Origin: Hyphomicrobiales bacterium
GTDB lineage: Bacteria; Pseudomonadota; Alphaproteobacteria; Rhizobiales; Rhizobiaceae
Direction: 5' to 3'
NCBI GenBank assembly: GCA_900472675.1
Contig: UCJA01000006.1
Coordinates: forward strand, 284,818-348,817
DNA: 64,000 nt
Shown one piece after another: positions 19,001 to 26,508 of this stretch. The notes beneath the pieces are model-generated. The model was not told the origin of the DNA. It made no database searches and saw nothing but the letters and a program-made list of their open reading frames with translations. Position numbers and translations under genes: made by a program. Position 1 is the stretch's first letter; the number at the start of each line of letters is the position of its first letter.

Positions 19001-19646
19001 ATGCGAGCACAACAGAGACAGCATGAGCGGCCCCTTCAAGCTGCCATCGGGAAACTTCACGTCTTCGATGAACATCATTTCTCCATCCGCTATCTCCCAC
19101 CGAAGTTTTGAGCAATTGGACAAAGATCTGGAGCCTTGGCTAATCGGCGGCCGAACGTTCATAGCTGTCGGGCGCCTATCTTCGGAGAAGGATCACCTCA
19201 AACTCCTAAAGGCTTTCGCGGGTCTGGTTCCTGATCATCCTGGGACAAAGCTGTTGATTATCGGCGATGGACCTCTGCGTCAGGCGCTCGCCAACAGTAT
19301 CAAGAAGCTTGGGCTCGGTGCTTCCGTCCATCTCGCCGGTCATCGCGCCAACGCGTTTCCTGCGATGAGAGCATCGTTGTGCCTCGTGCTCCCCTCCAAT
19401 CACGAAGGACAGCCTATGGTGCTTCTGGAAGCGCTGACGCTGGGCGCAAAGATTATCGCAACTGACATACCAGGCAACCGCGGTGTCCTTGGAGAAAGAT
19501 ATGGGCACCTTGTCGAAAACAGCGTCGAAGGACTTCGGGATGCCATGGTGCGCTGTTTGGCCAGAGATCTTCCTGACCAGGCCCTCTTCGACGCAAACGA
19601 GTATCGCAGACAGGCTATTGCTGACTTCATGGCCATCATTTCCTGA
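16071..19646 (+). CDS. TPR - TagF-like glycerophosphotransferase - GT4 fusion
   Basis: A 1191-residue three-part protein. Residues about 30-430 are TPR-like helical repeats. About 440-795 match CDP-glycerol glycerophosphotransferases (TagF/TagB): NTWHGTPLKTLG near 533, VTGYPRSD, FYAPTWRG, TDYSSVFFEF near 700. About 800-1191 are a GT-B fold of family GT4: VGRLSSEKD, LLIIGDGPL and NHEGQPMVLLEAL near 1112. The same combination occurs in TagF-like capsule polymerases of Gram-negative pathogens, which build sugar-glycerol-phosphate chains. It likely alternates glycerol-phosphate and sugar addition in the cytoplasm. TagD, which makes CDP-glycerol, is encoded nearby. Confidence 0.88.
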   Translation: MRKMKMTVADTLQSQIAAISKSKTVKKTITFLLRRGLQLSSLSQRAFPNSPLVLEFAGRFLLYMDQHSKAVEPLERASHLAPGRAIIWESLASSYQKLNRPWLQLEAMQHALRCGPATPHRLIRHARIARKMNRHGEAAESFEKAIALVPQRISWKFEFAELNRDMGKPDAARKLYQEIEQLSSNSSVRRFGVGHLLQKEGRWADAALEYKRRAETSDDVDLHYRIAQSLDYSYEWSDAEQWYRRALAGKPDPHWYRRLGFVLERQRKFTEAEWAYKCSLEMVENAGTRFRLGCVEADQAKWREASVSLLKSFKIEPGTPSHSDEMTEGSDVRLTDFDPVNLKHAADQAASSRNWRKAASLYKLVIDRSSDHNFDFYVKRGTALYHSGQFEAATRCLTEARIDAVHFGMDHSVFKRTASRKALEDYCYMRGSLPLQDKTIVYEAFGGQSMACSPLAIFRELLKQPEFSDWLHVWVVNNASVVPDAFKNLRNVVFIRKNSFGYLKYLASASHLINNSTYPAWFVRRDDQRYLNTWHGTPLKTLGIKMNGRFLEHANGARNFLQATHLIVPNDHTARSTIDDFGIKGLIEHKLKVTGYPRSDLTVFPAQDALEAARQALGLQPGLPVLFYAPTWRGTHKNIDVNVDRLRIDLHAMKSKGYQIVYRGHSMEQTALQGLKLDVIIAPPEVDTSEILALTDVLVTDYSSVFFEFIPRKKPIIFYAFDFEEYTAERGFYLDIHQMPGTVVRSIDALLTALEKPIINEVVHEQAIAEFCAFDDGNATSRVIDFFIRGSVPAPAADDQKRILFYAGPFMANGITTSFVNLSTALTEAGLNCYLGIDPSAIAKDEGRVTAISSLPEDVQLIGRTGLMPMTPEQRWLVNAALTLKEIPNSNIAEVLRTAYGLEYRRVFSNANFESVIQFEGYNYFWSIMFANSGNERKVAYFHNDMYQEWYTKNPALEFLFRTFRDFDRLVSVSADLCEHNRDSMSGPFKLPSGNFTSSMNIISPSAISHRSFEQLDKDLEPWLIGGRTFIAVGRLSSEKDHLKLLKAFAGLVPDHPGTKLLIIGDGPLRQALANSIKKLGLGASVHLAGHRANAFPAMRASLCLVLPSNHEGQPMVLLEALTLGAKIIATDIPGNRGVLGERYGHLVENSVEGLRDAMVRCLARDLPDQALFDANEYRRQAIADFMAIIS

Positions 19647-19690
19647 TGGTCAATGGGTGGCTGCTTACACCCAGAGAGCAGATAGTGGCT

Positions 19691-20863
19691 TTAGGGCTTG
19701 AGTAGGCGTTGCCAAAACGGCCTCGTACGTCGTTTTTCAGCAGCCGCAAGACGTCTCTCGGCGACTCGCGCCGATTTGCACATTTCACGAACGTAGAGTT
19801 GTGTTTTTGAAAGAGGCTCCAACCTCCCATGCAAAAGGTCGTCCACCGCTTGGCGGGCGGCCTTCACAACGTCTACCGTTCCGCCGTCGATCATCAGTTC
19901 CTGACGGATAGCATTTCGTTCTGCCGTCTTAAGATTGGAGTCGTGCCCTGCGGCCTCTACCGCCGCCGCGAGCCCTAGCGGAGTCTCGCAGATCACGCCC
20001 AACTCGTCTCGCCGCCGATATTCGAGAGAATCCAGATCAAACTTCTGCGTACCGACCAATTGTGCAGCTCCCTCTTGGTAGAGAACTACTGGTTTTTTCG
20101 CATAGAGTGCATCAAATATTGCTCCTGAAAAATCGCTGATGACGACATCGGACACTGCCAGTAATGAAGCCTGGTCAGCGCCTGCACCGTATAAATGTTC
20201 GAACCCAAGCGACTTAGCGTGTTCCCTCCAACCGAAGTTGGCGTCCGCCTCTTGGTTATGGTGCATTTTTATCACCACATTATAAGATGACCTTAGATAC
20301 GAAAGCGGCTTCACCAACCGCTCGAACGAGCCTAGCTCCCGGTAAGTCGGCATGTAGAGAAGAGTTTTCTTGCTTAGATCAAGACCCATCTTGAGCGCGA
20401 GCTGCTTCTTGGCCTCCGGCTCTAGGGATAGATCCATGCCGGCGAACTTCAAGTTGCCCACGGCGACTGCGGGTGAAAAATGGGAGACTATATGCGCGGA
20501 GTAGGAGCCGTACATCAAGTTCAAGTCGGCTAGTGAGCGCCATACGCCGTAGTTGTGGCGTTCTTTCGCAAGCCCATATTGCACGCTGATAAGGCGACTC
20601 TTGCTCAATTTCTCAATAAGTGGAAAAGGCGTCTGAATGAAGATCGCATCGTAACTCCCGTCAAGCTCAACGATGTCCCGGAAGTTCACTTGCTTAAACA
20701 GATGACGCTCTGAAGCATCTTGTCGAGCAAGAAATCCATCCCAGTCGGCCATGGCGCCCACAAGCAGAACGTGAGCACCAGAATAAGACCTCCAGAGCTT
20801 CTCAATCTGGAGAAACATGAACTCATTACGAGCAATAAAGGCCAGGCTAAATTCAGCTGTCAT
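19691..20863 (-). CDS. TagF/TagB-like CDP-glycerol glycerophosphotransferase
   Basis: A 390-residue protein of the Glyphos_transf family: FIQTPFPL, LLYMPTYRELGSF, VIKMHHN, SDVVISDFSGAIFDALYAKKPVVLY. These correspond to the HGTP-like, TYR and DYSS blocks of teichoic-acid enzymes, although the first is degenerate. It would transfer glycerol-phosphate from CDP-glycerol to a growing or primer sugar. The start at 20863 lies two bases after the tagD stop; GTG 20866 is an alternative. It forms an operon with tagD. The basic C-terminus (RRTRPFWQRLLK) may help membrane contact. Confidence 0.82.
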   Translation of the reverse strand: MTAEFSLAFIARNEFMFLQIEKLWRSYSGAHVLLVGAMADWDGFLARQDASERHLFKQVNFRDIVELDGSYDAIFIQTPFPLIEKLSKSRLISVQYGLAKERHNYGVWRSLADLNLMYGSYSAHIVSHFSPAVAVGNLKFAGMDLSLEPEAKKQLALKMGLDLSKKTLLYMPTYRELGSFERLVKPLSYLRSSYNVVIKMHHNQEADANFGWREHAKSLGFEHLYGAGADQASLLAVSDVVISDFSGAIFDALYAKKPVVLYQEGAAQLVGTQKFDLDSLEYRRRDELGVICETPLGLAAAVEAAGHDSNLKTAERNAIRQELMIDGGTVDVVKAARQAVDDLLHGRLEPLSKTQLYVREMCKSARVAERRLAAAEKRRTRPFWQRLLKP

Positions 20864-20865
20864 CA

Positions 20866-21264
20866 CTACGAAGCTATTGCTCTTATCTCCTCGAGGAGCT
20901 GAGTAGTCGAGATCCCCTCTGTACGGGGAAGATATACCACCTCGCATAGAGATTTAAACTCGTCAAACCGCCCGGCCCAGTCGTCACCCATAACTAGGAT
21001 GTCGGCCTTATAGTCGACGATGTACCGGCCTTTTTCCTCGAGAGAGTTCTCAAAAAACACTTGGTCTACACCAGATATCGCTTTGACGATTTCGAGTCGG
21101 TCGTATTGAGAATAGACAGTTTTCTTCTGCTTCTTCGACCAGTTAAGGGCGTCGGTCGACACGCCAACCGTCAGATGAGTTCCAAGCTGTTTCGCGCGCT
21201 GAAGTATTCTAACATGCCCAATATGCAAGACGTCAAACGTGCCAAACGTAATGATACGCTTCAT
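20866..21264 (-). CDS. tagD: Glycerol-3-phosphate cytidylyltransferase
   Basis: A 132-residue nucleotidyltransferase making CDP-glycerol from CTP and glycerol-3-phosphate. It has the N-terminal GTFDVLHIGHV with HIGH, the family length (about 130), and the RTEGISTT signature near residue 118 that is diagnostic for the TagD group. It is the first gene of a two-gene minus-strand operon with a TagF-like transferase, and so supplies the donor for both TagF domains in the locus. TagD is classic in Gram-positive teichoic acid synthesis and also occurs in Gram-negative capsule loci. Confidence 0.93.
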   Translation of the reverse strand: MKRIITFGTFDVLHIGHVRILQRAKQLGTHLTVGVSTDALNWSKKQKKTVYSQYDRLEIVKAISGVDQVFFENSLEEKGRYIVDYKADILVMGDDWAGRFDEFKSLCEVVYLPRTEGISTTQLLEEIRAIAS

Positions 21265-21514
21265 AGACCGACCTTTTTCGATAACGCGGAATGTGAGGTA
21301 TGAAGCTTTTATGACGATCAGGCAATAGACAAAGCTTCATATACGCGCAACGCTCTAACCTGGTACGCCTTAGGGTTGAGTTTCACGACGATTTTGTGAA
21401 CTTTTGATGACGGATTTGAAAGGGCGTGTACCCGCAACATCGCCCGTCATATAGGTTTCACAGAAGTGGCACATAAGTGCGAATAACTTAGGGGCCACTA
21501 GGACGAAAACGAAA

Positions 21515-21703
21515 ATGCAAACGATTAACTCTATCCTCCGCAACTATTTTCCTATGGCACAGGAGGACACCCTTCACGAGATTGCAGGGGAGATCTACGC
21601 GGCCCTAACGGGCGTTGCGCCGGTTGTTCAGCAGCAACTGTGTGCCGAAAATCAAAGTAATACGGCCAAACGGCACTACGCTCCTTCGGCGCGGATTCTA
21701 TAG
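21515..21703 (+). CDS. Short hypothetical protein
   Basis: A 62-residue frame of unknown function between the capsule cargo and the lysis genes, transcribed opposite to both. Nothing diagnostic is visible in it, and upstream ribosome-site support is weak. The upstream stretch 21265-21514 holds no gene and should contain the tagD promoter. Confidence 0.3.
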   Translation: MQTINSILRNYFPMAQEDTLHEIAGEIYAALTGVAPVVQQQLCAENQSNTAKRHYAPSARIL

Positions 21704-21727
21704 CTAACTGAAACGACGGTCGCCCCA

Positions 21728-22057
21728 TTAATTGCGACGGCTGATCTCGCGCTGAATCCGCAGCTCTTCGCGGATGTTGTCCAGCTCTTTGGCGACCTGC
21801 CTTTCCGTCCTCGCCTTCTCCTTCAGCACCAGTACCATCTCGATCAGCGTCATGTTCAGGGCATCGGCGGCTGCCGAGATTTTGTTGAGCGCTGTAGGAT
21901 CTACTATGACGGCAGCTACCTGCGCCGACGAATGACTCTTCTCAGGATCGGCTCCAGTACCCGACAGCAACCCTAGGTACCGAACTCCGAAGATCAGCGC
22001 GAGGGTTGCCCCGAACACAATAATCGCCAGCGGGGGCAGGTCAGCCAGTTGTGCCAT
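21728..22057 (-). CDS. Single-pass membrane protein of lysis module
   Basis: About 109 residues. A membrane helix (about 7-28, PPLAIIVFGATLALIFGVRYLGLL) is followed by a long charged helix (KEKARTERQVAKELDNIREELRIQREI), probably a coiled coil. This is the shape of phage holin-associated or XhlA-like proteins. The start at 22057 has AAGGGG upstream; the frame is open to 22117. It overlaps the four-helix membrane gene before it. Confidence 0.5.
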   Translation of the reverse strand: MAQLADLPPLAIIVFGATLALIFGVRYLGLLSGTGADPEKSHSSAQVAAVIVDPTALNKISAAADALNMTLIEMVLVLKEKARTERQVAKELDNIREELRIQREISRRN

Positions 22058-22514
22058 TCCGGATTTCCCCTTCGTCATGTGCCGCGCGGTGAATATTGAC
22101 CAGTTCACAGACCGCAAACAGCGGGTAAATTGCGAACCAGGTAGAGACGATATCAGAGGAAAAAAACCCGTATGCTATGCCTGACCATAAGATGCAGCCG
22201 ATCATGGCTGATGCTTGTCTGATCTGCGGAGTGACCTTCTCGCGCGCACCGTTGACAATCAGCCCTATGACGCGGAGCGCTCCTACCATCAGCATGATAC
22301 CGCCGATGGCTCCCTCAGGCGATATACTAAGCCAATCTGCAGTCGGGACCACTCGGAAGGCCGCGAAGGTCGGCTGATTAAAAGTCTCTGTAGGTAAGAG
22401 TAGGACGTAACCAAACATCAGCATGTGCCCCGCCATGAACCACTCCGTCATGAGCGGGCCAAACCTGTGCCTGATGCGAATCCAGATGCCGGGACCGGCG
22501 TACCCGTCGTTCAT
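22041..22514 (-). CDS. Four-helix membrane protein, possible holin
   Basis: A 157-residue protein with about four hydrophobic helices (near residues 25-42, 66-87, 104-121, 124-142) and short polar ends. Its place directly behind the endolysin and spanin-like genes in the same operon suggests a holin or holin-like membrane protein of the phage lysis module. No family is recognised. Confidence 0.5.
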   Translation of the reverse strand: MNDGYAGPGIWIRIRHRFGPLMTEWFMAGHMLMFGYVLLLPTETFNQPTFAAFRVVPTADWLSISPEGAIGGIMLMVGALRVIGLIVNGAREKVTPQIRQASAMIGCILWSGIAYGFFSSDIVSTWFAIYPLFAVCELVNIHRAAHDEGEIRNGTTG

Positions 22515-22759
22515 CTTGATGCCTCATCATGCATCACACACTCCTTCGTACTGTAGACCCGGCCCGCACAGAGCCGCACCACCGTCCGATCGATCCTCCG
22601 CTGATCGCCGTCCGTTAGGCCACGGGCGCCGAGCAGGTCAGTTCCGACCACGCGCTTCAAACCGGAGACATTTGCCGGCCCCGAAACTCCACACCCGGCC
22701 AGCATCACGGCAGGCATCATAATCAAGAGCGCCTTCATCAGCGCGAGTTGCGGCTTCAT
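22511..22759 (-). CDS. Outer-membrane spanin-like lipoprotein (Rz1-like)
   Basis: An 82-residue protein with a lipoprotein signal: MKPQLALMKALLIMMPAVM then LAGC, the lipobox, with Cys at about residue 23. It starts inside the preceding small gene (22638-22877) in a different frame and ends past it, as Rz1 does relative to Rz. It would be lipidated and placed in the outer membrane. The mature part is longer and less proline-rich than classic Rz1. Confidence 0.55.
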   Translation of the reverse strand: MKPQLALMKALLIMMPAVMLAGCGVSGPANVSGLKRVVGTDLLGARGLTDGDQRRIDRTVVRLCAGRVYSTKECVMHDEASR

Positions 22760-22877
22760 TGTTCTGCCTTTCGTTGGCGTTGCGTGTGTCTTCTCCGCCC
22801 TCACGGTAGATCCAGAGGGCAGCGGTAGCGATCACGGCAAGGATGGCCAGGAGGCCGATGATGCGAGGGGTGAACAT
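22638..22877 (-). CDS. Inner-membrane spanin-like protein (Rz-like)
   Basis: A 79-residue protein: N-terminal membrane anchor (about 4-24, IIGLLAILAVIATAALWIY), then a charged EDTRNANERQNNEAATRADE helix and a C-terminal DYDACRDAGRVW...GKC. The ATG overlaps the endolysin stop as ATGA, and GAGGG precedes it. It is hidden inside a longer frame opening upstream. Signal anchor, size, position after the endolysin and overlap with a lipoprotein gene all fit an inner spanin. Confidence 0.55.
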   Translation of the reverse strand: MFTPRIIGLLAILAVIATAALWIYREGGEDTRNANERQNNEAATRADEGALDYDACRDAGRVWSFGAGKCLRFEARGRN

Positions 22878-23716
22878 CACTTGCCCTCGCGCACGCGGTG
22901 GACGAAGTACCAGATGCCGACCGCAACAGCCGCGACCATGGCAGCAGCGAATGCCCACTGCACCGGACCGCTGCCGGCGGTCAGTGCCGCGCCGGCCGAC
23001 ATCAACCCACCCAGCGGTCCCCAGGCTTCCGGCTTTTTGACGATCTCCAGCAAGCCGGTGCTTTTCACGTCGGCTTTGGCCTGCGCTTCCGGCGGCGCCG
23101 AAACAGGCACTGGAGCGGCCGCTTGTACCAGCGGGCTCTGCCGGGCGCCCCCGGCGATGCGGATGGCGTTGCCGACGACGCCCGGCTGATCCTTCCATTC
23201 CTTTTTCGGATCATTGCCCGTCACCCGGATCGTCCAGCCGCGGCCATTCGGCCCGAAGCCTTGCGGACCTCCAAGCGACCGTAGGTAGACCATGCGCTCG
23301 TCACAGAAATCGCGGATCAGCTTCTGGACGCCACCTGGATAGGTCTGCGCAGCCCTGGCCGTGATCTCACCGGCATGGCCGTCCTGGCGGATGCCGAGTA
23401 CCTTCTGCAACTTCCTCACCGCCGTGGTCGGGTGGGAGTTCACGCCGAAGTCAAAGGCCGCATAGTCGAGTCCAACTGGTAGAAGATCGCCACCGGACTG
23501 CGACCAGTAGGAGCGCTCATAGATCTCCGTCGCCTCCTGCAGGGTCAAGGCCTTGACCTGGGCAGCTGTCACCGATGCCAGGCCACGATGCGCTGCGAGC
23601 GTCTTGTGGGTGATCCCGAACTTCGTGGGTCCGCCGCTGTCGGACTTAGAATTGGAGTAGCCGCCCTCAGACCCGAACATGAGCTTGAGCGCGACGGGAA
23701 GCGTTTCCCGAGCCAT
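22877..23716 (-). CDS. Phage endolysin, GH108 type with C-terminal membrane helix
   Basis: A 279-residue muramidase-like enzyme. The N-terminal domain has the GH108 active-site region SEGGYSN (Glu near residue 17), DSGGPTKFGIT and DFGVNS. A peptidoglycan-binding type 3 region follows (about 95-170: LGIRQDGHAGE). The C-terminus has an Ala/Pro linker and a membrane helix (about 252-272). The tail anchor is unusual for a freely released endolysin and suggests release is controlled or the enzyme stays membrane-bound. It heads the lysis operon. Confidence 0.88.
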   Translation of the reverse strand: MARETLPVALKLMFGSEGGYSNSKSDSGGPTKFGITHKTLAAHRGLASVTAAQVKALTLQEATEIYERSYWSQSGGDLLPVGLDYAAFDFGVNSHPTTAVRKLQKVLGIRQDGHAGEITARAAQTYPGGVQKLIRDFCDERMVYLRSLGGPQGFGPNGRGWTIRVTGNDPKKEWKDQPGVVGNAIRIAGGARQSPLVQAAAPVPVSAPPEAQAKADVKSTGLLEIVKKPEAWGPLGGLMSAGAALTAGSGPVQWAFAAAMVAAVAVGIWYFVHRVREGK

Positions 23717-24091
23717 GGTGTTCTCCTGGTGATGTTGGAAGGTAGAAAATTCAAGAGCAAACCGGACCAGTGCTGACTAGTGGCTATACTGAATTGTCAG
23801 CGATTCATTAGGTACGTGCGATGCTCTGGGAGGCTCAAAACCTATTGCCGACTCGGCCATGAGACAGCCGGTTGACCTGCAGCGACGGCGCGCATGCCAT
23901 TCGAGTTCGCCTATTTGGAGTTGGGCGCCGCCTGTCTATTGCAGACGCTGGAGGGGCACACTTTGGTATGGAGACGATTAGTAGATTTAACTAACCTATG
24001 AGCTTTAACCAGGACAGAACGCGCCGTCCCGCGCCTCTTTTGCACCGCACTATAATGCACTAGAACGTGTCGGGGTTAGATAGGAGACGTC
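23717..24091. other. Intergenic region between lysis and KpsC cargo
   Basis: About 375 bases between the divergent endolysin and small-protein genes. No gene or RNA is recognised. It should hold the promoters for the lysis operon (leftward) and the 24092-25755 pair (rightward). Confidence 0.35.
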
Positions 24092-24466
24092 GTGACTAAG
24101 CAGCTTATGGAACTGATCGAAAAGTTGCGCGCGCTCAAGCAACCGGACCGCCGGGTGGACATAGAGATCGCCATGCTTGCCGGATACCGTAGAGAGATCG
24201 ATGAGAAGGAACGCCGGGTGCTTTGGTTCGATTCTAATGGATCCGACCCTGTCCGAATTCCTCCCTACACCTCCTCTATCGATACCGCGCGGGAGTTCGC
24301 CCGATTTTTGGTGCCAGGCTATGAAGGCGGTTGCAGCTGGGAATTAGGTTTTGGTTCCGCACGCATCGATGACGGACCGTACATTGAAGCTATTTCCCCT
24401 GAAATCGCTCTCTGCATCGCAGCGCTTCACGCGAAAATTAAGCGCGAAACTGAGGAACAACTATGA
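24092..24466 (+). CDS. Small phage-associated protein, paralogue of 10303-10668
   Basis: A 124-residue protein of unknown function, similar throughout to that at 10303-10668: IAMLAGYR, VLWFDSNGS, PPYTSSIDTAR, and a final IALCIAALHAK helix. Its stop overlaps the start of the KpsC-like gene as ATGA, so the two are coupled. Both copies lie next to surface-polymer genes inside the prophage, which suggests duplication with the cargo or a shared job. Confidence 0.6.
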   Translation: MTKQLMELIEKLRALKQPDRRVDIEIAMLAGYRREIDEKERRVLWFDSNGSDPVRIPPYTSSIDTAREFARFLVPGYEGGCSWELGFGSARIDDGPYIEAISPEIALCIAALHAKIKRETEEQL

Positions 24467-25755
24467 AGATTGACACCCTGATCCGACTGGCGAAGGGCAC
24501 TTACCGTTGGTCCGCCATTCCTTTTTCACGACTAAGTCAAAAGTCGAAGCCGCGCTCCTACGTGCTTGGAATGAGTACGTGGAAGGATTTTATTTCGTAC
24601 TGGCTTCCAAACGAAGATATCGTGCGCCGCGACAAGGGCCTTACACGCCTTGACTTCTATACTTCTATCGCGCCATGGATCTTGGCTCGCCCGGGGTCCA
24701 AGATCTATGTCTGGGGCTACAAGGTGCCGGATTACGTAAAGTCTTTTACCGAAAAATGGAAAATCCCATTGGTAAGGGTCGAAGACGGCTTCCTCCGCTC
24801 GGTAGCGTTGGGTGCAACAAAAGCACCTCCGCTGTCGCTCTGTTTCGATATGTCCGCAATGTACTTTGACGCGACGAAACAATCCGATCTTGAGCGACTT
24901 CTCCAAACTTACGACTTTGCCGGAGATCCGGCCCTAATCCGTCGCGCCAAGGTCGGTATCGAAAGTTTGATTAATTCGAGGCTGTCAAAGTACAACACAT
25001 CGAACGATGTGAATGTTGAAGTCATCTATGGCCCAAAGCTTAGGAAGCGTGTCTTGGTAGTGGGCCAAGTGGAAGGAGACGCTTCGATTGAGAAGGGTTG
25101 CTCAAGAAAGATCAACAACAATGACTTGGTAATGATCGCGGCGCGAGAAAACCCCAACGCGCAGATCATTTATAAGCCTCACCCTGAAGTTTTGCATGGC
25201 ACCAGACCTAATCAGTCAAAACCAGAAGAGGTTAAGCATGTCGCCTTAATCCTTGATCAAGATATTACGTTGGCTGATGCATTCAAGACAGTCGATCACG
25301 TATATACGATCACTAGCCTTTCGGGTTTCGAGGCGCTTATTCGTGGGATAAAGGTAACGTGCCTCGGAATGCCTTTTTATGCTGGATGGGGCGCCACTGA
25401 TGACCGCCAGAAGTGCATAAGACGGACGGCCAAACGCAGCGTAGAAGAGATTTTCGCTGCCAGCTACATTCTTTATGCAAATTATTATGATCCAATCCTT
25501 CAGAAGAAGATGACATTCGAGGGAGCACTGGAGTTGTTGACTTGGATGAAAGCTAAGCAGACGGACGGCGATATTGCGACCGTCCCAACATCAGTCTTGT
25601 CGGCGCGCAAACTACCCGAAACAATAGTCGGTGAAACGTTGACTGCGAATAAAATCAAGCTTCTGCGGCAGACTTTAGACTTCTTAGACCCGCCAAAAAA
25701 AACGTTGCCTAAGCCCGGGGCGAAGAAACGACTAATGCCTCCTGCCAAGCGCTAA
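24463..25755 (+). CDS. KpsC-like capsule Kdo transferase, single module
   Basis: A 430-residue protein of the KpsC/KpsS (LipB) capsule family. Diagnostic blocks are KIYVWGYK near residue 80, VRVEDGFLRS near 105, VLVVGQVEGD near 200, YKPHPE near 240 and GMPFYAGWGATDD near 303. Full KpsC has two such modules that add alternating Kdo residues to lyso-phosphatidylglycerol, the lipid anchor of group 2 capsules; this protein has one. It likely makes or extends a lipid-linked primer for the polymer exported by a KpsM-type channel. The basic tail is variable. It overlaps the previous gene by four bases. Confidence 0.82.
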   Translation: MKIDTLIRLAKGTYRWSAIPFSRLSQKSKPRSYVLGMSTWKDFISYWLPNEDIVRRDKGLTRLDFYTSIAPWILARPGSKIYVWGYKVPDYVKSFTEKWKIPLVRVEDGFLRSVALGATKAPPLSLCFDMSAMYFDATKQSDLERLLQTYDFAGDPALIRRAKVGIESLINSRLSKYNTSNDVNVEVIYGPKLRKRVLVVGQVEGDASIEKGCSRKINNNDLVMIAARENPNAQIIYKPHPEVLHGTRPNQSKPEEVKHVALILDQDITLADAFKTVDHVYTITSLSGFEALIRGIKVTCLGMPFYAGWGATDDRQKCIRRTAKRSVEEIFAASYILYANYYDPILQKKMTFEGALELLTWMKAKQTDGDIATVPTSVLSARKLPETIVGETLTANKIKLLRQTLDFLDPPKKTLPKPGAKKRLMPPAKR

Positions 25756-26384
25756 CACTTCCAGTGATCGATCTGCTCCAGCGTGAATTCATCGCGGCGT
25801 GACCTATTCCAAGTTATGCCGCGCTTTACAATCTTTGCAGGACTGCCTGCCAGCACGACACCTTCTTCATCGAACTTACCATTGACGAATGACATGGCGC
25901 CGACAATGGAATCCGATGGCACGACAGCGCCTTTGTTGATGATCGCACCCACTCCAACCCAAACGTGATCACCGATGATTATCGACTGTGCTTTGTTCAG
26001 GCGGCGTCTAGTCGTTCGATCGATTACCGAGTGAGCATCTGTTGTCCTGATCTCAATCTCCCGCGAGAACATGCACCACTTACCGATGGTTATGTCGCAT
26101 TCCTCTTGACACAGGATGTAAACACCGACCGTCGTAGAATTGTCGCCAAAGGATATGGTCTGTCCTTTGCCCTTAACGACTATGTCGCCGCGAAAATGAC
26201 AATTTTCTCCGATGATCACCCGGTTGTTGTTGCCGAGGAACTCTACAGAGCCAGACAGCTTCGAACCCTGGCCGATCTGCATCAAGTTGTCTGATGCCGG
26301 GCCTTTGGCACCCAACCTTCCTTTGACAAGCTCGGATCCGAGGTCGACGAAAGAATTCGAACTATCCCAATCTACTTTCAGCAC
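25752..26384 (-). CDS. Hexapeptide-repeat acyltransferase
   Basis: A left-handed beta-helix protein of about 210 residues: IGENCHFRGDIVVKGKG, TIGKWCMFSREIEIRTTDAHSV, then IIIGDHVWVGVGAIINKGAVVPSDSIVGAMSFV and GSPAKIVKRGI. The TDAHSV His is the likely catalytic base. This is the WbbJ/capsule O-acetyltransferase type. A GTG start at 26384 follows a G-run; the frame is open to 26528, but the extra N-terminus does not look like protein. It converges on the KpsC-like gene with a four-base overlap and lies between it and the tail-fibre genes. Confidence 0.75.
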   Translation of the reverse strand: MLKVDWDSSNSFVDLGSELVKGRLGAKGPASDNLMQIGQGSKLSGSVEFLGNNNRVIIGENCHFRGDIVVKGKGQTISFGDNSTTVGVYILCQEECDITIGKWCMFSREIEIRTTDAHSVIDRTTRRRLNKAQSIIIGDHVWVGVGAIINKGAVVPSDSIVGAMSFVNGKFDEEGVVLAGSPAKIVKRGITWNRSRRDEFTLEQIDHWKC

Positions 26385-26508
26385 GTTTGCCCCCCACGTT
26401 ACAGCGTCAGCCGGTGCTACATAGGAAAGACCATGCGCACAAGAAGCCCCCGAGAAGCGCTCCCAGCCAAAAGCACACAGTTGTGGAGAACTAGGGCTCC
26501 GACTACAT

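Noticed and set aside
22638..23198. 186-codon minus-strand frame
   Set aside because: Only its last 79 codons look real (spanin-like, starting at 22877); the rest is a shadow of the endolysin gene.
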